Assembly: GCA_900618425.1 (NCBI GenBank)
Contig: UZAN01039889.1
Location: 40,831 to 104,830 of the forward strand
DNA: 64,000 bases
Direction of reading: 5' to 3'
Source: Echinostoma caproni
Taxonomy: Eukaryota; Platyhelminthes; Trematoda; Plagiorchiida; Echinostomatidae
The notes beneath the pieces are model-generated. The model did no database searches. It was not told the DNA's origin and saw only the letters and a list, made by a program, of their open reading frames with translations. Every line of letters begins with the position of its first letter. Position 1 is the first letter of the stretch. Of the stretch, positions 36,601-48,902 are shown in pieces. The translations under genes and the position numbers were made by a program.

Positions 36601-38783
36601 ACAGTCATCGCCGTTTAGTACAATCATCATTCGCTACTGTGTGCTGTTTTAGTCAAACTTCTTTTACCAGTTATATTACCAATTTTAGGTTGTCTCCTCT
36701 TAGTAATGAGTTTATCTATCGTGATGTTCACTCAATGGCCAGTGATGGAATCTCTTCCTACAGATTCCCATAAACTTTCGAGATGGCGGTACTAATCTCA
36801 CACTTCCGTTTNCCAAACGGAATAGAAATGTGAACTCCACCAACGCATACTTCATTGTTGTTGGTTACAACACTGAGAATAGTAGATTCCTCGCAGGGTT
36901 CAATGAGCTACTAACTAATATTTCACTGAATAGTTAAATACCTCAGGTAAATCAATATCGGAAAAATGTCTCCTATGATCTGGACTTACTGGAGTCAGTT
37001 GAAAGGCAAACGATCTTGCTAATGTCAAACGGGATCAGGTGTAGGATNNNAATGCATTGAGTAAATCTGAGGCCCAGTGATCGCTTGTTTAACAGAAACT
37101 GTACATGTGATTATGGGCTATCCAACTTGTATCCCAGGGCACAGAATTCCGCAAAGCTATGTGGAATTTATTCGATTTTGGGCACCAGTAACACCCCGGG
37201 GTCAATATCCATAGATCAATCATGCGCACCATAGTCTGATCCAAGCGCTCCGCAATCTGTGATTATTGAATGATTACGTCATAAGCAATGACACTGAATA
37301 AAATTCAAAGTTATCAATAGCATGACCCAAACTGTGATCACGAAAGTACCCGTTAAACGAGTCCTCACTCCCTTGTGTTTTACCTTCACATCCGCAGTTA
37401 TTGAAATATGATATTAGTCCATTTCACTAGTAAACACATGATTTGTTCTTTATTAGGATACAAAACTGTCATTTATTGTTCCATTTATCTTGCACCACAT
37501 GAAAAATATGTTATTTACAATACTTGTATAAACCAGTTTAGAACCTTAATGAAGCAATAATCACTCAATAGAAAGAATGAACATACGGGCTGCTCTGTTC
37601 TAACTACTTTCTACAGTTTTCAGCCATAACTTTCGAACCATTACCAACTAAGGTCACGCCAATTTAAATGGAGATACAAGATAATTAGACGCATTATAGT
37701 GGAAGACAAACTTAGGAATAAAGGCTATTCACCCAAAAGGGATATATGGGTACAGCATAACTAAGCACACTATTGAAAACACGGTTCTGCAAATAAATTG
37801 TCCCCCCTCCTTAAAAAAATGCAAAGTTGTATACGGATCACCTTGCTACAAAAGCCGGTGTTTCATTTTATTTTCTCTTTAGTTCTGGGCTTTTAACGTC
37901 AATAAGAGTCCTTTGCCTCCTGTACGCTCCTTTTTGTTGCCATTCGCCTCATTGATTCCATTCTAAAATAGGTGGTGAAGTTAATTTAGTTTGGTCCGTG
38001 AAAAAACTGACCTTGTTTACTTCTACCTTTGGTTGATACGGTTTCCGAAACACCAAAAGTACTTCAAGCTGCCATTGTTAAGTCCTGTGAGACTAAAGTC
38101 AAAATGAAATAAATGCATCAAGTCTAATTGTGATGTGCAGTGAAGGTTTTTGCGGAATATGCGACTTTCTTCATCGTCCATTTTCGCGTGGAGGCATTAA
38201 CATATCACAGAATTTCTGAAATGAAGAAAATGTACCAGTGTTCATAAAAGTTTCAATAGAATAAATGACCAAGGAGCTCCATCAGTCAGTCTATACAGCG
38301 ATATTGACCCACATTTAGTTCGATTAGGTTGATTATCATAGATTCTGTCAGCGCTGCATTTGAATACCTGTGTTTTTAATTTGAGAGAAATCCCGTTTAA
38401 TCCATGCGCATTCTTTGCTTTTATACATTGTATAAACTCTGGCTTGTGATGAGCAGGGAACTTTAACAAATACTTTATAATACCTCTACGAGGTGGTGAA
38501 CGATGGAAATAATTAGAAGGGGCCCTCATGTTCTTTTCTGTTCAGGAAGCATATACAGTTTATGTAATTCAAACAAAAGCGTAATGGTTCAAGTTACCAT
38601 TTCCGTTTTTAACCATTTTCACGATGACGATCTTCCGTGATTACCATTTCAGAAGGATTTCCACATTCGATTTGAACTGAATGTATTTCGATCTTCAACT
38701 TCACGCACAATACTCAGTCAACCATGCACTCGAGTTTCACTCTTTTTAGAGCCCATCAGTAAGGCACATCCGCCGTCCCGTCC
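33691..38783. other. No recognisable gene; 1-base and 3-base N
   Basis: AT-rich tract. The longest gap-free frame of the window (36294-36773 plus, 159 codons) is here, overlapped by an opposed 97-codon frame. Neither shows a domain, and the plus one starts on a non-standard context. A minus frame at 34408-34743 (111 codons, ATG) is also unidentified. N at 36812 and NNN at 37048-37050 mark small gaps. Nothing else is supported. Confidence 0.4.
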
Positions 38784-38840
38784 GGAATTCGAACCCCGGT
38801 TCTTATGCATAGAAATGGTGTGTTACCACTGTGAGAACCG
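38784..38840 (-). repeat. tRNA-like module, possible SINE head
   Basis: On the minus strand, GGTTCTCACAGTGGTAACAC (D-arm/A-box-like) is followed about 40 bases later by GGGGTTCGAATTCCGG (B box at 38784-38795, consensus GGTTCGANTCC with one inserted T). The spacing suits a tRNA-derived promoter. The following minus-strand sequence (GATGTGCCTTACTGATGGGC) would be the body of the repeat. Confidence 0.5.
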
Positions 38841-40072
38841 GTAAATATCAGGGCTGAAACCAATGGTTAATGTTTATTTAGATATCCTCGTCAACGATAT
38901 TCAGTCAGTTCATTCCACGTTTCTTAGTAAAGAGTCACTGGTAGAGCGAACATTCTTTGTCCAGTTCTTGTCCGCAAAATAAAACCAATTTCACCATTGA
39001 TTATTGTGTGTTGATTTGGGGTCGTATTGTTGCTCTTACTACCTATTGAGGAAATAAGCAAGGCATAGAACCGATTGAGTTTTCAACTCCAGAACAGAGC
39101 TTGAAACTGTTCAATTCGGTCCATGTGATGCGTTTGATAGATGTGTGGTTGTTCAATTCATGTGAGTTACAACCAGGAATACCTGAATGAAGAGAATATG
39201 CCTGAGGTCAATTTAGGAAGTGGAATTTTGTTCAGGCACTGTAACTTGTTACACAACGAAAAGACCTATGCTCAGTGTTGTACTACAAATTCTGTTGTTT
39301 CAACTAGCAGTGATATCCCCTTTTGATATTTCTTCTCTTCTACCTTAAATTATTTGATTTGTTTCCTGTTAGATCATTTTACATGCACGAATATCTGAAT
39401 GTCTCCTATATTGAGTAATCCATTCTTTTCGTGGAACAACTTCGTTTCCACATTATCTGCTGTGCCGACTGAAGGCCTGCACACGTCAGGTAGAAAGTGG
39501 CTCGGTGATTGTAGATTTCAAACTCAAGAACTACAAGACACGGACGAATTCTCTTGAATACCAGAACCCGAGGGTAATTCAGAAGTAATTTTAGCTCCAC
39601 ACCTTACTATCTATCGTCCAAGGACTATAATTATGTGAATTTAGGCCACACATCACACAAAAAGGGTAAAATAATTAATTATCTCTCAGTTAAAAATTTG
39701 ATCGAACATTTGACTTGGAGCGGAAGCGTTGCCAATTGTTTATACAATGCAACGGTATTACGTAACGTCTTCACAAAATTTTTCATTGTTTTGTTTCTAA
39801 ACATATTTCAGTTGACCGGATGATACGGTTACATCCATCTACAGCGAGAAGCAATGTGAAAATAATATCGCATTGCATTATTGGGTGAGAAATGTCTTGA
39901 CTTGCAATTCACGTGGTATAAACAGAGTTGTAAGTTGCAGAGTCCACAATGAGTCAACCCAGAGTAAACATTGATCATAACACAATACTCTTGGTGTTGT
40001 TTTCATCTATGACCACTGCACCACGTGTAACAAAATGGGAGGGAAATCGAAACAGCTTCCAGTTCTAGGGTT
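38841..40072. other. No recognisable gene; probable 5' part of PLE copy B
   Basis: Frames at 39141-39326, 39406-39600 and 39635-39823 are unremarkable. Sequence just before 40073 probably derived from PLE copy B but is too worn to read. Confidence 0.4.
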
Positions 40073-40758
40073 CAGTTTAATTTCCATGAAGAAATCTATC
40101 GCGTTAAGAACGGAATCGCAATGGGGTCCCCGCTCGTTGGGCTAGTTGCGGATTTATTCATTTCCAAGCTAGAACATATTGTTTTGAAGTCCACGGTTAA
40201 GCGATATAAGCAATACGGACGATATGTAGATGACATTATGTTTTGTGGACAGTAATTTTTAGGTGTCTAACTTGCTCGGGATATTAATTCCGCTCATCCC
40301 AACATCAAGTTCACATTGAAAGAAGAAGTCAATGACCAGATTGGTTTTCACGACATCTGGCTAAAGCGTCGCACATATGATTCTATTCACAGATCAAATT
40401 ATACGAAACCAACTTGGAACGGCCAGTATCTCCTTTTAAGAAGCTTTCTGTCACTCAAACGAAAAAGAAATATAGTGTTTGGTAAACAGGGCGGTGAAAA
40501 TATGAACTGATGATACCATGAATTCAGAACGATCTATAATTCGTGATCTTTTCCTTTAAAGTGCCTATCCAGAAAGTTTCATGGCAAAATTACGTGTCAT
40601 ATTCACGTCCAGACATATCTTGTGTTCGTAGTCTGCAGTCTCATTTTGTGTGCTTGTGTACGTGTTCCTGTGGAGTAACTTATATCGGTCACAATAGCAG
40701 GTGCCTATCTACACGAGTTCGGGAGCATCATCCGGCCTGGCTGAACACGGGTGTAAAT
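40073..40758 (+). mobile_element. Penelope-like element fossil B (RT plus GIY-YIG endonuclease)
   Basis: Reads QFNFHEEIYRVKNGIAMGSP (RT box, AMGSP at about 40118), then ADLFISKLEH and QYGRYVDDIMFC with an intact YVDD (40223-40234). Next are NSAHPNIKFTLKEEVN and FHDIWLKRR (open frame 40316-40510), then TKPTWNGQYLLLRSFLSLKR. The frame at 40543-40761 carries the endonuclease: CTCSCGVTYIGHNSRC (YIG at 40681-40689), then LSTRVREHHPAWL. The thumb/linker between RT and endonuclease is shortened. The tail (FRII...AEAIAI) is missing after 40758. At least one frameshift and one stop separate the parts, so it is inactive, but it is the best-preserved catalytic core here. Confidence 0.92.
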
Positions 40759-41140
40759 TGAAACTATTACAAGAAATGTTAAACATACTGTGCAAAAAAA
40801 ATGAATATATGCGCAGAAGAATATATATATATATTCAATACGCAAAGTAGCACTGATACACAGATTGGGTAACCAAATTTATTCAATAGTAGAACAGTAA
40901 CCGTTTTCAAGTTAAACAAAGGTTTCTTTGTAACATCACCCACACTGAGCATCTTGCAATCTACTTAATTTTGACAAATTTTCTCCATATAAATTGTGTA
41001 ACTAATTAAATCGTTATCTATATGTTTTTACAATTTTGTTTGTATTCATTTAGAAAACGTCCATAGCTTCCGCATGAATCGAATTTCATCCATTTCATCA
41101 ATTTCTCATACAGAATGTTGAAGTTGTGAGAACTTCAGTA
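40759..41140. other. AT-rich flank with (AT)n palindrome
   Basis: A perfect AT palindrome, GAATATATATATATATTC, lies at 40819-40836. The rest is AT-rich with no feature. Confidence 0.5.
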
Positions 41141-41211
41141 GCCTCTGTGGGATTCAAACTCACGCCTACGCTTTTATACAGCGCACGCTGTACCAACTGG
41201 GCTATGAGGGC
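41141..41211 (-). repeat. tRNA-like sequence with A and B boxes
   Basis: On the minus strand a 71-base tRNA-like unit runs GCCCTCATAGCCCAGTTGG..., with a clean A box TAGCCCAGTTGG (41193-41204) and a near-consensus B box AGTTTGAATCCC (41149-41160). An anticodon-arm-like GCGCT/AGCGT encloses GTATAAA. The acceptor stem (GCCCTCA against GAGGC) pairs only partly, and the T stem has mismatches. A tRNA pseudogene or the tRNA part of a SINE is likelier than a working tRNA. Confidence 0.65.
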
Positions 41212-41383
41212 ACGCCGATGGCAGTGATCCTTTCGATTCCAGTCACCAATTCAAACCATGGAGGCAAGAAGCATCCACCAGGTGGCGCGTGCAGATGGCC
41301 ATGACGGATTGTCCATTGAACTCACCAGAGTCCGCCGAACGAACTTCCAAGGCAACGTTAATCGTTCACATTGTTTTTTGGTA
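41177..41383 (-). repeat. About 207-bp dispersed repeat, copy 2
   Basis: Co-linear with 31804-32013. The shared part begins at TACAGCGCACGCTGTACCA (plus strand) inside the tRNA-like unit and continues to higher coordinates, to GTTCACATTGTTTTTTGG. The shared DNA therefore lies upstream (5') of the tRNA-like unit on its own strand, the reverse of an ordinary SINE, whose body follows the tRNA head. Confidence 0.6.
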
Positions 41384-42674
41384 GAGGCTACGGAACTTTT
41401 CACGATTTCAACATAAGACTCCAATCTGCCAAACAACAGTTATAATAATGCAGAATGATCAGTTTCATTACTACGGTTTCTGTTGTACGTTCGAATAGGA
41501 TAACTGATTGAACTCAATACCAAAGTTATCTTGTTGGCAAACTGAGCTGTCTGCCGTTTTTTTCTAGCAGTTAATTGAACCAGCCATGGATCGATGCGTT
41601 TACTTCTGAAGTAATTAGCTGAATTTGGTTTATACTTCATTACCTGGAAAAATATTGGAATCGATAAAATTAGAATTTCAAATCAGTCGTCAGTAAAGTG
41701 TACATCTTTCGGGGCGTCGAAAGTGAAACCATTTCAAAGGTTGGCAAGTAAAACAAAGCTTATTTGCATGTAAATCGAGCAATCTACTTCTAGTTTGTTG
41801 GTACGAATAAACCTGTTGTAATGTTTTTCTGTGAATGCGATGTTATTATCAAATAAATATTTTACTAATTAACTAATCCGATTAATATGCTTCAAAATTT
41901 TAGTTCATTAGTTTCCCAAAAGAGACTGATACTTTAGTAAACAAGTGTGTCAACTCCTCAGTTAACCGACGTTGCATTCTGTGATCGACTACGTTCACTG
42001 TTGGATTACCGAAATTCGACTAGGTGATTACCTTCGATGCTGTTCAGAATTATGATCCATATTTTACGATGGGGATCAGAATGAGATGTTACTCCTCATT
42101 TAAATGTTTGTACCCAGAGAAGATATCATACCAAAGTTAGTTCTTTTAAATATAAACCCTAAACTTGAATGATTTTTCCGTGAGGCTGAATGTTCTGTAT
42201 GCGGGTGAGTACCTCAAAGAAAATATCATTGATGCATTTCTGATAGCAGTGTCCTTCGGAGCTGTTTTATTGCCGTTTCCATTTTCAGCATCTCGGATTG
42301 GCAGATTTATGAATAATACAATGTCTGCTTCCAGAGACCACCATAGATACGGTGTAAACGGCTGACCACAGTGTAATAATCTTAGAAAAACCCCGCTATA
42401 TGATGTTTCTAGGGAAGAAACATATGTACAGCAACAAATACTGTTCTTTGTTTCAGTCCCGGAGGGCTTGGGTATAACAACAAAGACTTCAGTTGAAAAA
42501 AATTATTTATATGATTAGTAATTTGCTTTTCTTTAAAAATCAGTATCATACTAAGTTCCCCTCGAAATTGGTAGAAGGAGGTTTATGCTTTTTGTATATT
42601 TATTACCCATCACCCCATTGTTATTATGCATGTCAAATTCGATTCATTGTGATTAGTGATGAAGTAGCAATATC
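41384..42674. other. No recognisable gene
   Basis: AT-rich non-coding DNA. The last 32 bases before the gap (42643-42674) recur right after it. Confidence 0.5.
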
Positions 42675-43070
42675 NNNNNNNNNNNNNNNNNNNNNNNNNN
42701 NNNNNNNNNNNNNNNNNNNNNNNNNNNNNNNNNNNNNNNNNNNNNNNNNNNNNNNNNNNNNNNNNNNNNNNNNNNNNNNNNNNNNNNNNNNNNNNNNNNN
42801 NNNNNNNNNNNNNNNNNNNNNNNNNNNNNNNNNNNNNNNNNNNNNNNNNNNNNNNNNNNNNNNNNNNNNNNNNNNNNNNNNNNNNNNNNNNNNNNNNNNN
42901 NNNNNNNNNNNNNNNNNNNNNNNNNNNNNNNNNNNNNNNNNNNNNNNNNNNNNNNNNNNNNNNNNNNNNNNNNNNNNNNNNNNNNNNNNNNNNNNNNNNN
43001 NNNNNNNNNNNNNNNNNNNNNNNNNNNNNNNNNNNNNNNNNNNNNNNNNNNNNNNNNNNNNNNNNNNNNN
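42675..43070. other. Assembly gap, 396 N
   Basis: A run of 396 unknown bases. The flanking 32-base words at 42643-42674 and 43071-43102 are identical. Open frames that span it are artefacts. Confidence 0.99.
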
Positions 43071-43481
43071 TTCATTGTGATTAGTGATGAAGTAGCAATA
43101 TCATAATTATTAGAAATGTTATGTTTGTGTCACTTACCAGTGGGTTTTAGAAAGTTACCTCATCTATAATGAACTTCATCACCGTGGCCTCTCCACTAGA
43201 GGCATCATCAAATGGCCTAACTCAATTCTTGCCATTTTTCGAAACAAGTATATGACAAACAGAAGGCGATTTAAACTAATCCGTGGGGGTGTTTTAGAAG
43301 TTGAGGAGGATAATATGATAATATATGAACGCAGTCCCAGGTGGTTAGCTACATCCGTGACGATGATCAAAGGTCTGGTCAATCCGAGCACATGTCCGAC
43401 GTCTGTGGATGTGGACCAGATAGAACGCCCAAAGTTATTGAACAAATAGGATTAACTGGATAAAATTGGTAGAGATTGGTG

Positions 43482-43960
43482 TCTTTCGTGCGTTGCACGA
43501 AAGATCGTGCTCGCTGAACGTAGGGTGCGTTATGTAAATACCGCGAGGCGACGGAGACTCAAACCCTATCCGTGTGGTGTTTTGCAGTACCTTTGTAGAG
43601 CATTTATAACTGTGAACATTCTATTAAAGTGATGAGTGTTTTGATCTACTAAGTGACAAATGTCCGCTGTTATGCTCGCTAATAAATCAGGACGAGTTAA
43701 GATCTCTGATGACCGTCAAAACATTTTTAATTAAAGCAAGTCAACAAATTGCAGAAGAAAGCGCGACATTCAAAGCTATCGGACTTCGGCAGATGAAACG
43801 ATTGGAATTGATGATTCTGTTTATGATGATGCTTATGTAATGGTTATTGTTTTCCAACATAGTAATGATAGGTCACTTTCATTCTCTTGAATAAACACGT
43901 TTTCGTGTAGTTTGCACGAAAGGAGCTCTTGTGAATTACAGGTTGTCACTGGGCACAACA
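43482..43960 (+). repeat. LTR-like or terminal-repeat-like segment with paired hairpins
   Basis: A perfect hairpin with arms TCTTTCGTGC and GCACGAAAGA and a 3-base loop is at 43482-43504. A second hairpin with arms TTTCGTG/CACGAAA is at 43901-43921. Between them is less AT-rich sequence. At the right, TTGAATAAACAC (poly(A)-signal-like) is followed by GGGCACAACA (43951-43960) and TAGTTTGGTGGCGAGCG. The last part resembles an LTR end (…ACA) followed a few bases later by a TGG-initiated tRNA primer-binding site, as in Gypsy-type elements. The 5' edge and a partner LTR were not found. Confidence 0.35.
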
Positions 43961-43963
43961 TAG

Positions 43964-44281
43964 TTTGGTGGCGAGCGAAACAAATGTGATCATCAGAGTG
44001 CTTTAATCCCGGACTACACTGTCAGAGCCACCCATTTATCCTTCAACCGCTCAAGTCCCACTTCCCTTGGGCCCGAAATTCAAAGATCAATATCTCTGAG
44101 CAGCATAATCACATATACCGCCAATCGCCAAATGTTCGTGAACGCGTACAACTTGAACAACGACCAGAATAACCTCACAGGGCATGGAAAAGAGCTCTAT
44201 TCACCAACATGCAACCGGATCACGCAACATATTGCGTTTCGTCCCCTACACACAGTAGATTCGTGTGATCGGTCTGGGTGA
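43964..44281 (+). CDS. 105-codon open frame after the LTR-like edge
   Basis: Open from just after a TAG at 43961-43963 to TGA at 44279-44281; the first ATG is at 44132. It sits directly downstream of the LTR-like end and putative primer-binding site, where a gag leader would lie. The product (it includes THLSFNRSSPTSLGPEIQ and MFVNAYNLNNDQNN) has no zinc knuckle or capsid motif. An overlapping frame at 44265-44462 carries one hydrophobic segment (VLLTVVTVSLLICTACYI) followed by basic residues but has no ATG. Gag remnant or chance. Confidence 0.25.
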   Translation, partial: FGGERNKCDHQSALIPDYTVRATHLSFNRSSPTSLGPEIQRSISLSSIITYTANRQMFVNAYNLNNDQNNLTGHGKELYSPTCNRITQHIAFRPLHTVDSCDRSG

Positions 44282-47200
44282 CAAAACAAATGTGTTACTA
44301 ACTGTTGTTACGGTTTCGCTGTTGATTTGCACAGCCTGTTACATTCGCGACCGCAAGCGAGAATCGCGAGAACCGGTGTGCGCTCCGGCAAACACACTAT
44401 TTACATTTTCAGGTAGACGTTCGCAACGGATCACGTGTTTCAACCGAATTGACGGACAGTAAACAATCGTTTCGGGTTTCGTTCCTCAAACTGTTTGATG
44501 TCATATTGCAAGAAAATTGGGTAAAAATTATTACCTACGTAGTCACTATGTAGTCATTAAATAAAATAGAATGCAAATAATTCTCAATGTTAGTCATTAC
44601 TTTTAGGGTTCCTCAGCGAATATATATTGAAAAATACCGGCTTTTTCGGGTAGACAGAGAGATCCCCTGTTATTGTTATTGTTGTGATATTATCTGATCA
44701 CAACACACACGTACTTTTGCCTTGGTAGTTACCATCTTCACCGGAGGAAACACATGCATTTGTTGTTTGTTGGCCAATGAACGTTTCATTTAATAATCAG
44801 CGTTTTATAAGAATTTTGTAAATGTCGGGGCTGTTTACTTGCCATTTCATGATTCTGCTCATAAAGACCGATTACTGGCACACTGTCTATTCAAGAGATC
44901 CAGGTTGAGCCAGGAATGACAGACAGATTCCTTTTGCTTAGTTTGGGTCGCGTGATGTTTTACGCCTGCTACACAGCAATACACAGCTATTCGGAAAGAC
45001 AGATTACAGATTAAATTTTCTTTCAAAAAGAACAATTATATGACATGCTTGCGCCGAAAACAGTTAATAATTAATGTGGCTCATTTTATGTTGAGCCATA
45101 GTTCAGTATTCATAAGGAGTGTTATTTGAGTTACCATCTGTTTCCCGAAGATTGCTTCTGTATGCTGTTCTTCATAGTACCCATCGTCTTCTATTGACAC
45201 CAGTGATGGTCCTTTTTGTTGTCTGTCATTTCTCACGATGTTTATCTTGGGACTGAGATCACGTGATCAGAAGGTGTTTCAGACAACTGTCGGTTGAGAT
45301 GAGAGCAATATTCTGTTTTCTAAATAATTCAATTTTCATTTTCTTTCCTGTGGTAGATATGACTCAAGTGATTGACTGCTGGATTGTTTTTTTTTTAAAT
45401 TTCCTGTCGATCTGTCCGTTTCTTTAGGTCTTTCTATTCCCCCGTATTCTCAGAAGCGACATAAGCGATGGATATTTCTCCAATAATAACTTTTTGGTAG
45501 AAAGATCAATCCTATTCCATTACGAACAATTGACAGGATAAGTCCAGAGGTTAGAGACATTAGCATTTTGCAATTTGCAACGAATTTACCCCCAGGAAAC
45601 TATGCAATAGGATTTACTTCTCCCAGTTCACTTCCTATTCGGATGAATATGAAAACCCCATAAAGAGAAATGCTTTTGATGGCGAATCTCTGGATTGACC
45701 TCTTAAACTGCACTGAATCTCTCACCTTGAAGAAAGCAAATTTAGGAAATTCAAAAAGAAGATTAGAAGGTTTAGTGCCCCGGAAATGTGAAACATTGGT
45801 AACCAAGGAAGACAGAATCCTTTGTTGGAACTAAAGATTCATTTTCCCGCAGGTGGTTAAAAATATACCAAACATTTATGAACTGTTTTTTTCCAAGTCA
45901 CGTATTTTGTTCACGCAACTTTGTAACACATGCATCAATAATTTTATTTCCGATTAGGTTGATTTCAGAAATGCTTATCAAGACTAAAATATTATTTCTT
46001 TCATTTACAGTGGCTTTTAAATGACTATCTCCTGCAAACTAAGTAAGATTATATAACTCAGCAAAATGGCCTACTTGAATTTTACAGTTCTTTTATTAGG
46101 TGCATTTTTGCGCCAATGAACGATTAAACAGATTGATAGAAGAAAGATTGGTAAACAAGTTTGTTTTCATGGATTTAGTGATTAGTAGAAAGTAAATGCA
46201 TTGATCTCCAGGTTTTGCGATCATATTCACTACCTTCCGTACGTTGACAATTATCATTTTGTTTGACACCCTTTATCCGGGCCTACGTTCAAATAACCAT
46301 CTATCCCCCAGATAAGACGCACGCGACAATTATTGCGTGACGTTTAATGAAACGTATTCGCATACTGACTAAGTATCCCAAATGCGGACTAAAACTAATG
46401 GAAGCAGTCGGTATTTAAGTCATATTCTACCAACTACCTTTAGAGTTGCCACTATCGTTTTCAACTAGAGAGGGCAATGAAAAGAACTTTAACCCGTTTA
46501 TTGAGAAACAGATTGGCATTCTGTTCTCGAACAAAAATGAGATAAGGACATATCAACGGACTGTGGACTGCGAACCAAGAAGGAATCGATCAGACACGTT
46601 TGAAGTAATAACGAGACGAAAGGTCATGAGCATTACTCAAACCCACTAGCGTGTGTTATTCAGTGTGGGTTACATAATCAATTGAAAGCACTAACGCATC
46701 CGCATAACCATGAGCAATAAGACCATTGAAACAGCTATCAACATTAAAAAGCCTTCAGAAATTCACAATTCAAACTCTGTGGTTTATGGCTGTTAAATGT
46801 ATCACACAATCAGCTAGTGGGGTTTCCACAATTGTTTCCAAGCCAGTTCCACCTGATAGACCACATTTCTTTTTCTAACAAATGCTTTTAATCAGTGTTC
46901 CTGTGATCTGGTAATTTAAATTGAATACAATCGAAGAAGCAATATCTAATTACTGACACTGATACCAATTACTCAGCATCAGTACCGACTACTTGAAAAT
47001 TATATTGCAAAATTTCACATTTCAAGACACCCCGACTGAGTAGAACGGCTTGTCTGCCAGAACCGGTCAGCGATCGCTGACTAAAAATCTTGGTTTATTC
47101 AGCTTTGTTCCCCTTCATTTCATAACCCAATAGATTTTATATTGGCGGTCTGATCTTACGTTTTTTTCCAGTGAAATACTATCATCAACACCAAACTAGG

Positions 47201-48902
47201 TGGTGTATTTTTGGAGCCCCCAGGCACTCAAAAATAGGTCCTTAATGAATCAAACAGCTGGAGTTATTGTCACCTCTTTCCCCTATCGAACAGTGGGATG
47301 TGAAAAAGTATAGTTGAATGAGCAATATTAGGGACGTACTGCGACGAAACTTTGAACGACGACAAAATGCTATTGATTTTCTCTTGCATATAAAAATACC
47401 TATAGTGATTGATCGAAATACGATCATAATGAAACCAAATCAGAGTGTTGTGGATATATTTCCCCCGCTAACCTTGCCTTGAGTTGCTGATAGATGTATT
47501 TACCCTGGACGGTTCAGTTTCATCTACAGGCTATATGGAGACCGGTTAATTTGGTTATCATTAGGGTGACAGCATTTAGGTGTTTGAATTATAAGAGCTC
47601 TGTCAGCGATCACCAAGACAAAAATTGATCTTCATTCCGAGTTTCTGAATAACCTGTTAAAGGAATCAGCTTTTACACACACTTTTTTCACTGCTTCCAT
47701 CAACATGGGGCTTTTGTGCAGGAAACCTACGACATGGGTAAAATGTTATAAGCAGAGAAGGCATTTGGCAATGCTCGACGTAGATCATTCATTTGCTCAT
47801 GAGAACTTACATGTTATGCGGAATAAACAAAAGAATGCAGTTGGCCGTTGCCAAGACAACAAGCAATAAACAACCATTTTTTGTTGTTGCAATCTACTTC
47901 AACAACTAGATGGACCTTTCTAGGGACCAAAACGTCTGAAAATGTTTCCTGTTCAGTATTTTGATGAGCTTATTGTTGCGTTCAAGATTCTCCTGGATTG
48001 ATCAATTTCCATGAATAATAGCTTTTAGAAATGGCTTGCTTTATACACGCGCCTCAAATTGATACTGATATAACTAGTATTACCAGAAATAAAGGGACAG
48101 GCAATAACACATAGTGAACCTCTTTTCCGCCCAATCAATAATATTATGCATACTGAATTGGTTGCGTCAAATCGAATGACGCAAGTAGGTAGATAACACA
48201 GAGGTCAGCAAAAAGCACGGAAAAATTGCAATAACCATCATTTGTATTTATTTATTTATTTATTGAGTAAACTTTGACACAACCGGTAGTCAGTAAAGTA
48301 GCTGTGACTGAACATTACCTGCCCGGGTGTAGACTAAGTCAGAAAGTATGGGTTGCAGTGCTCGTTCTCATTTCAATTAGTTTCACTACTCTAAGAGGAA
48401 AGCTGATCCGTGTACTTTAAAGATCCCATTCCAAGTTCTGTTCTTCAGCTATATTCTTACGTAACAACGGTGATCCATCCGGAGCCGCTCAATGAAATTT
48501 CTATGGCGCCATGTCAATAACACCAATTTGAATTCATTGAAATCAGCAACTAGTATACTGCAGTGACGAGTGTTACATGACGGTTTTGTAAGCTGCACAA
48601 GTCTTTCATCTCTTTGGTAATTTGAAGAGGTGCATTGTAGTTAAATCTATAACAAATCAAAGAACGAGACACACTGAGAGAATGAATTCGGTTATTCAAT
48701 AATATTAATAATGTGAGTATTGACTATGAAAACGGAAATATTTATTTCCCGAGGTAAACAGCGAAACACAACAAAACAAGATTGCATGGTTTATGCTGAG
48801 GCAGATTTCGCTGCATCTCAATCGGTACAAAGCAGCAGAAAAATAAAGTTTCTTTATTTGGACAGGTTGTACACGAATACGACGGGGCCGAATCATCACG
48901 CT
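44282..48902. other. No recognisable gene; (TTTA)n microsatellite
   Basis: AT-rich tract with a TTTA tandem at about 48246-48264. The frames at 45600-45806 (minus, containing a donor-like TTCAAG|GTGAGA), 46446-46649 and 47242-47427 are unidentified. No domain is seen. Confidence 0.45.

Noticed and set aside
36294..36773. 159-codon frame, the longest without Ns
   Set aside because: No domain, no convincing splice or start context, and an opposed 97-codon frame (36129-36422) overlaps it. Length alone is not enough in 64 kb.
44265..44462. Frame with one membrane-like segment and basic tail
   Set aside because: No ATG, overlaps the frame 43964-44281, and no related sequence is visible.
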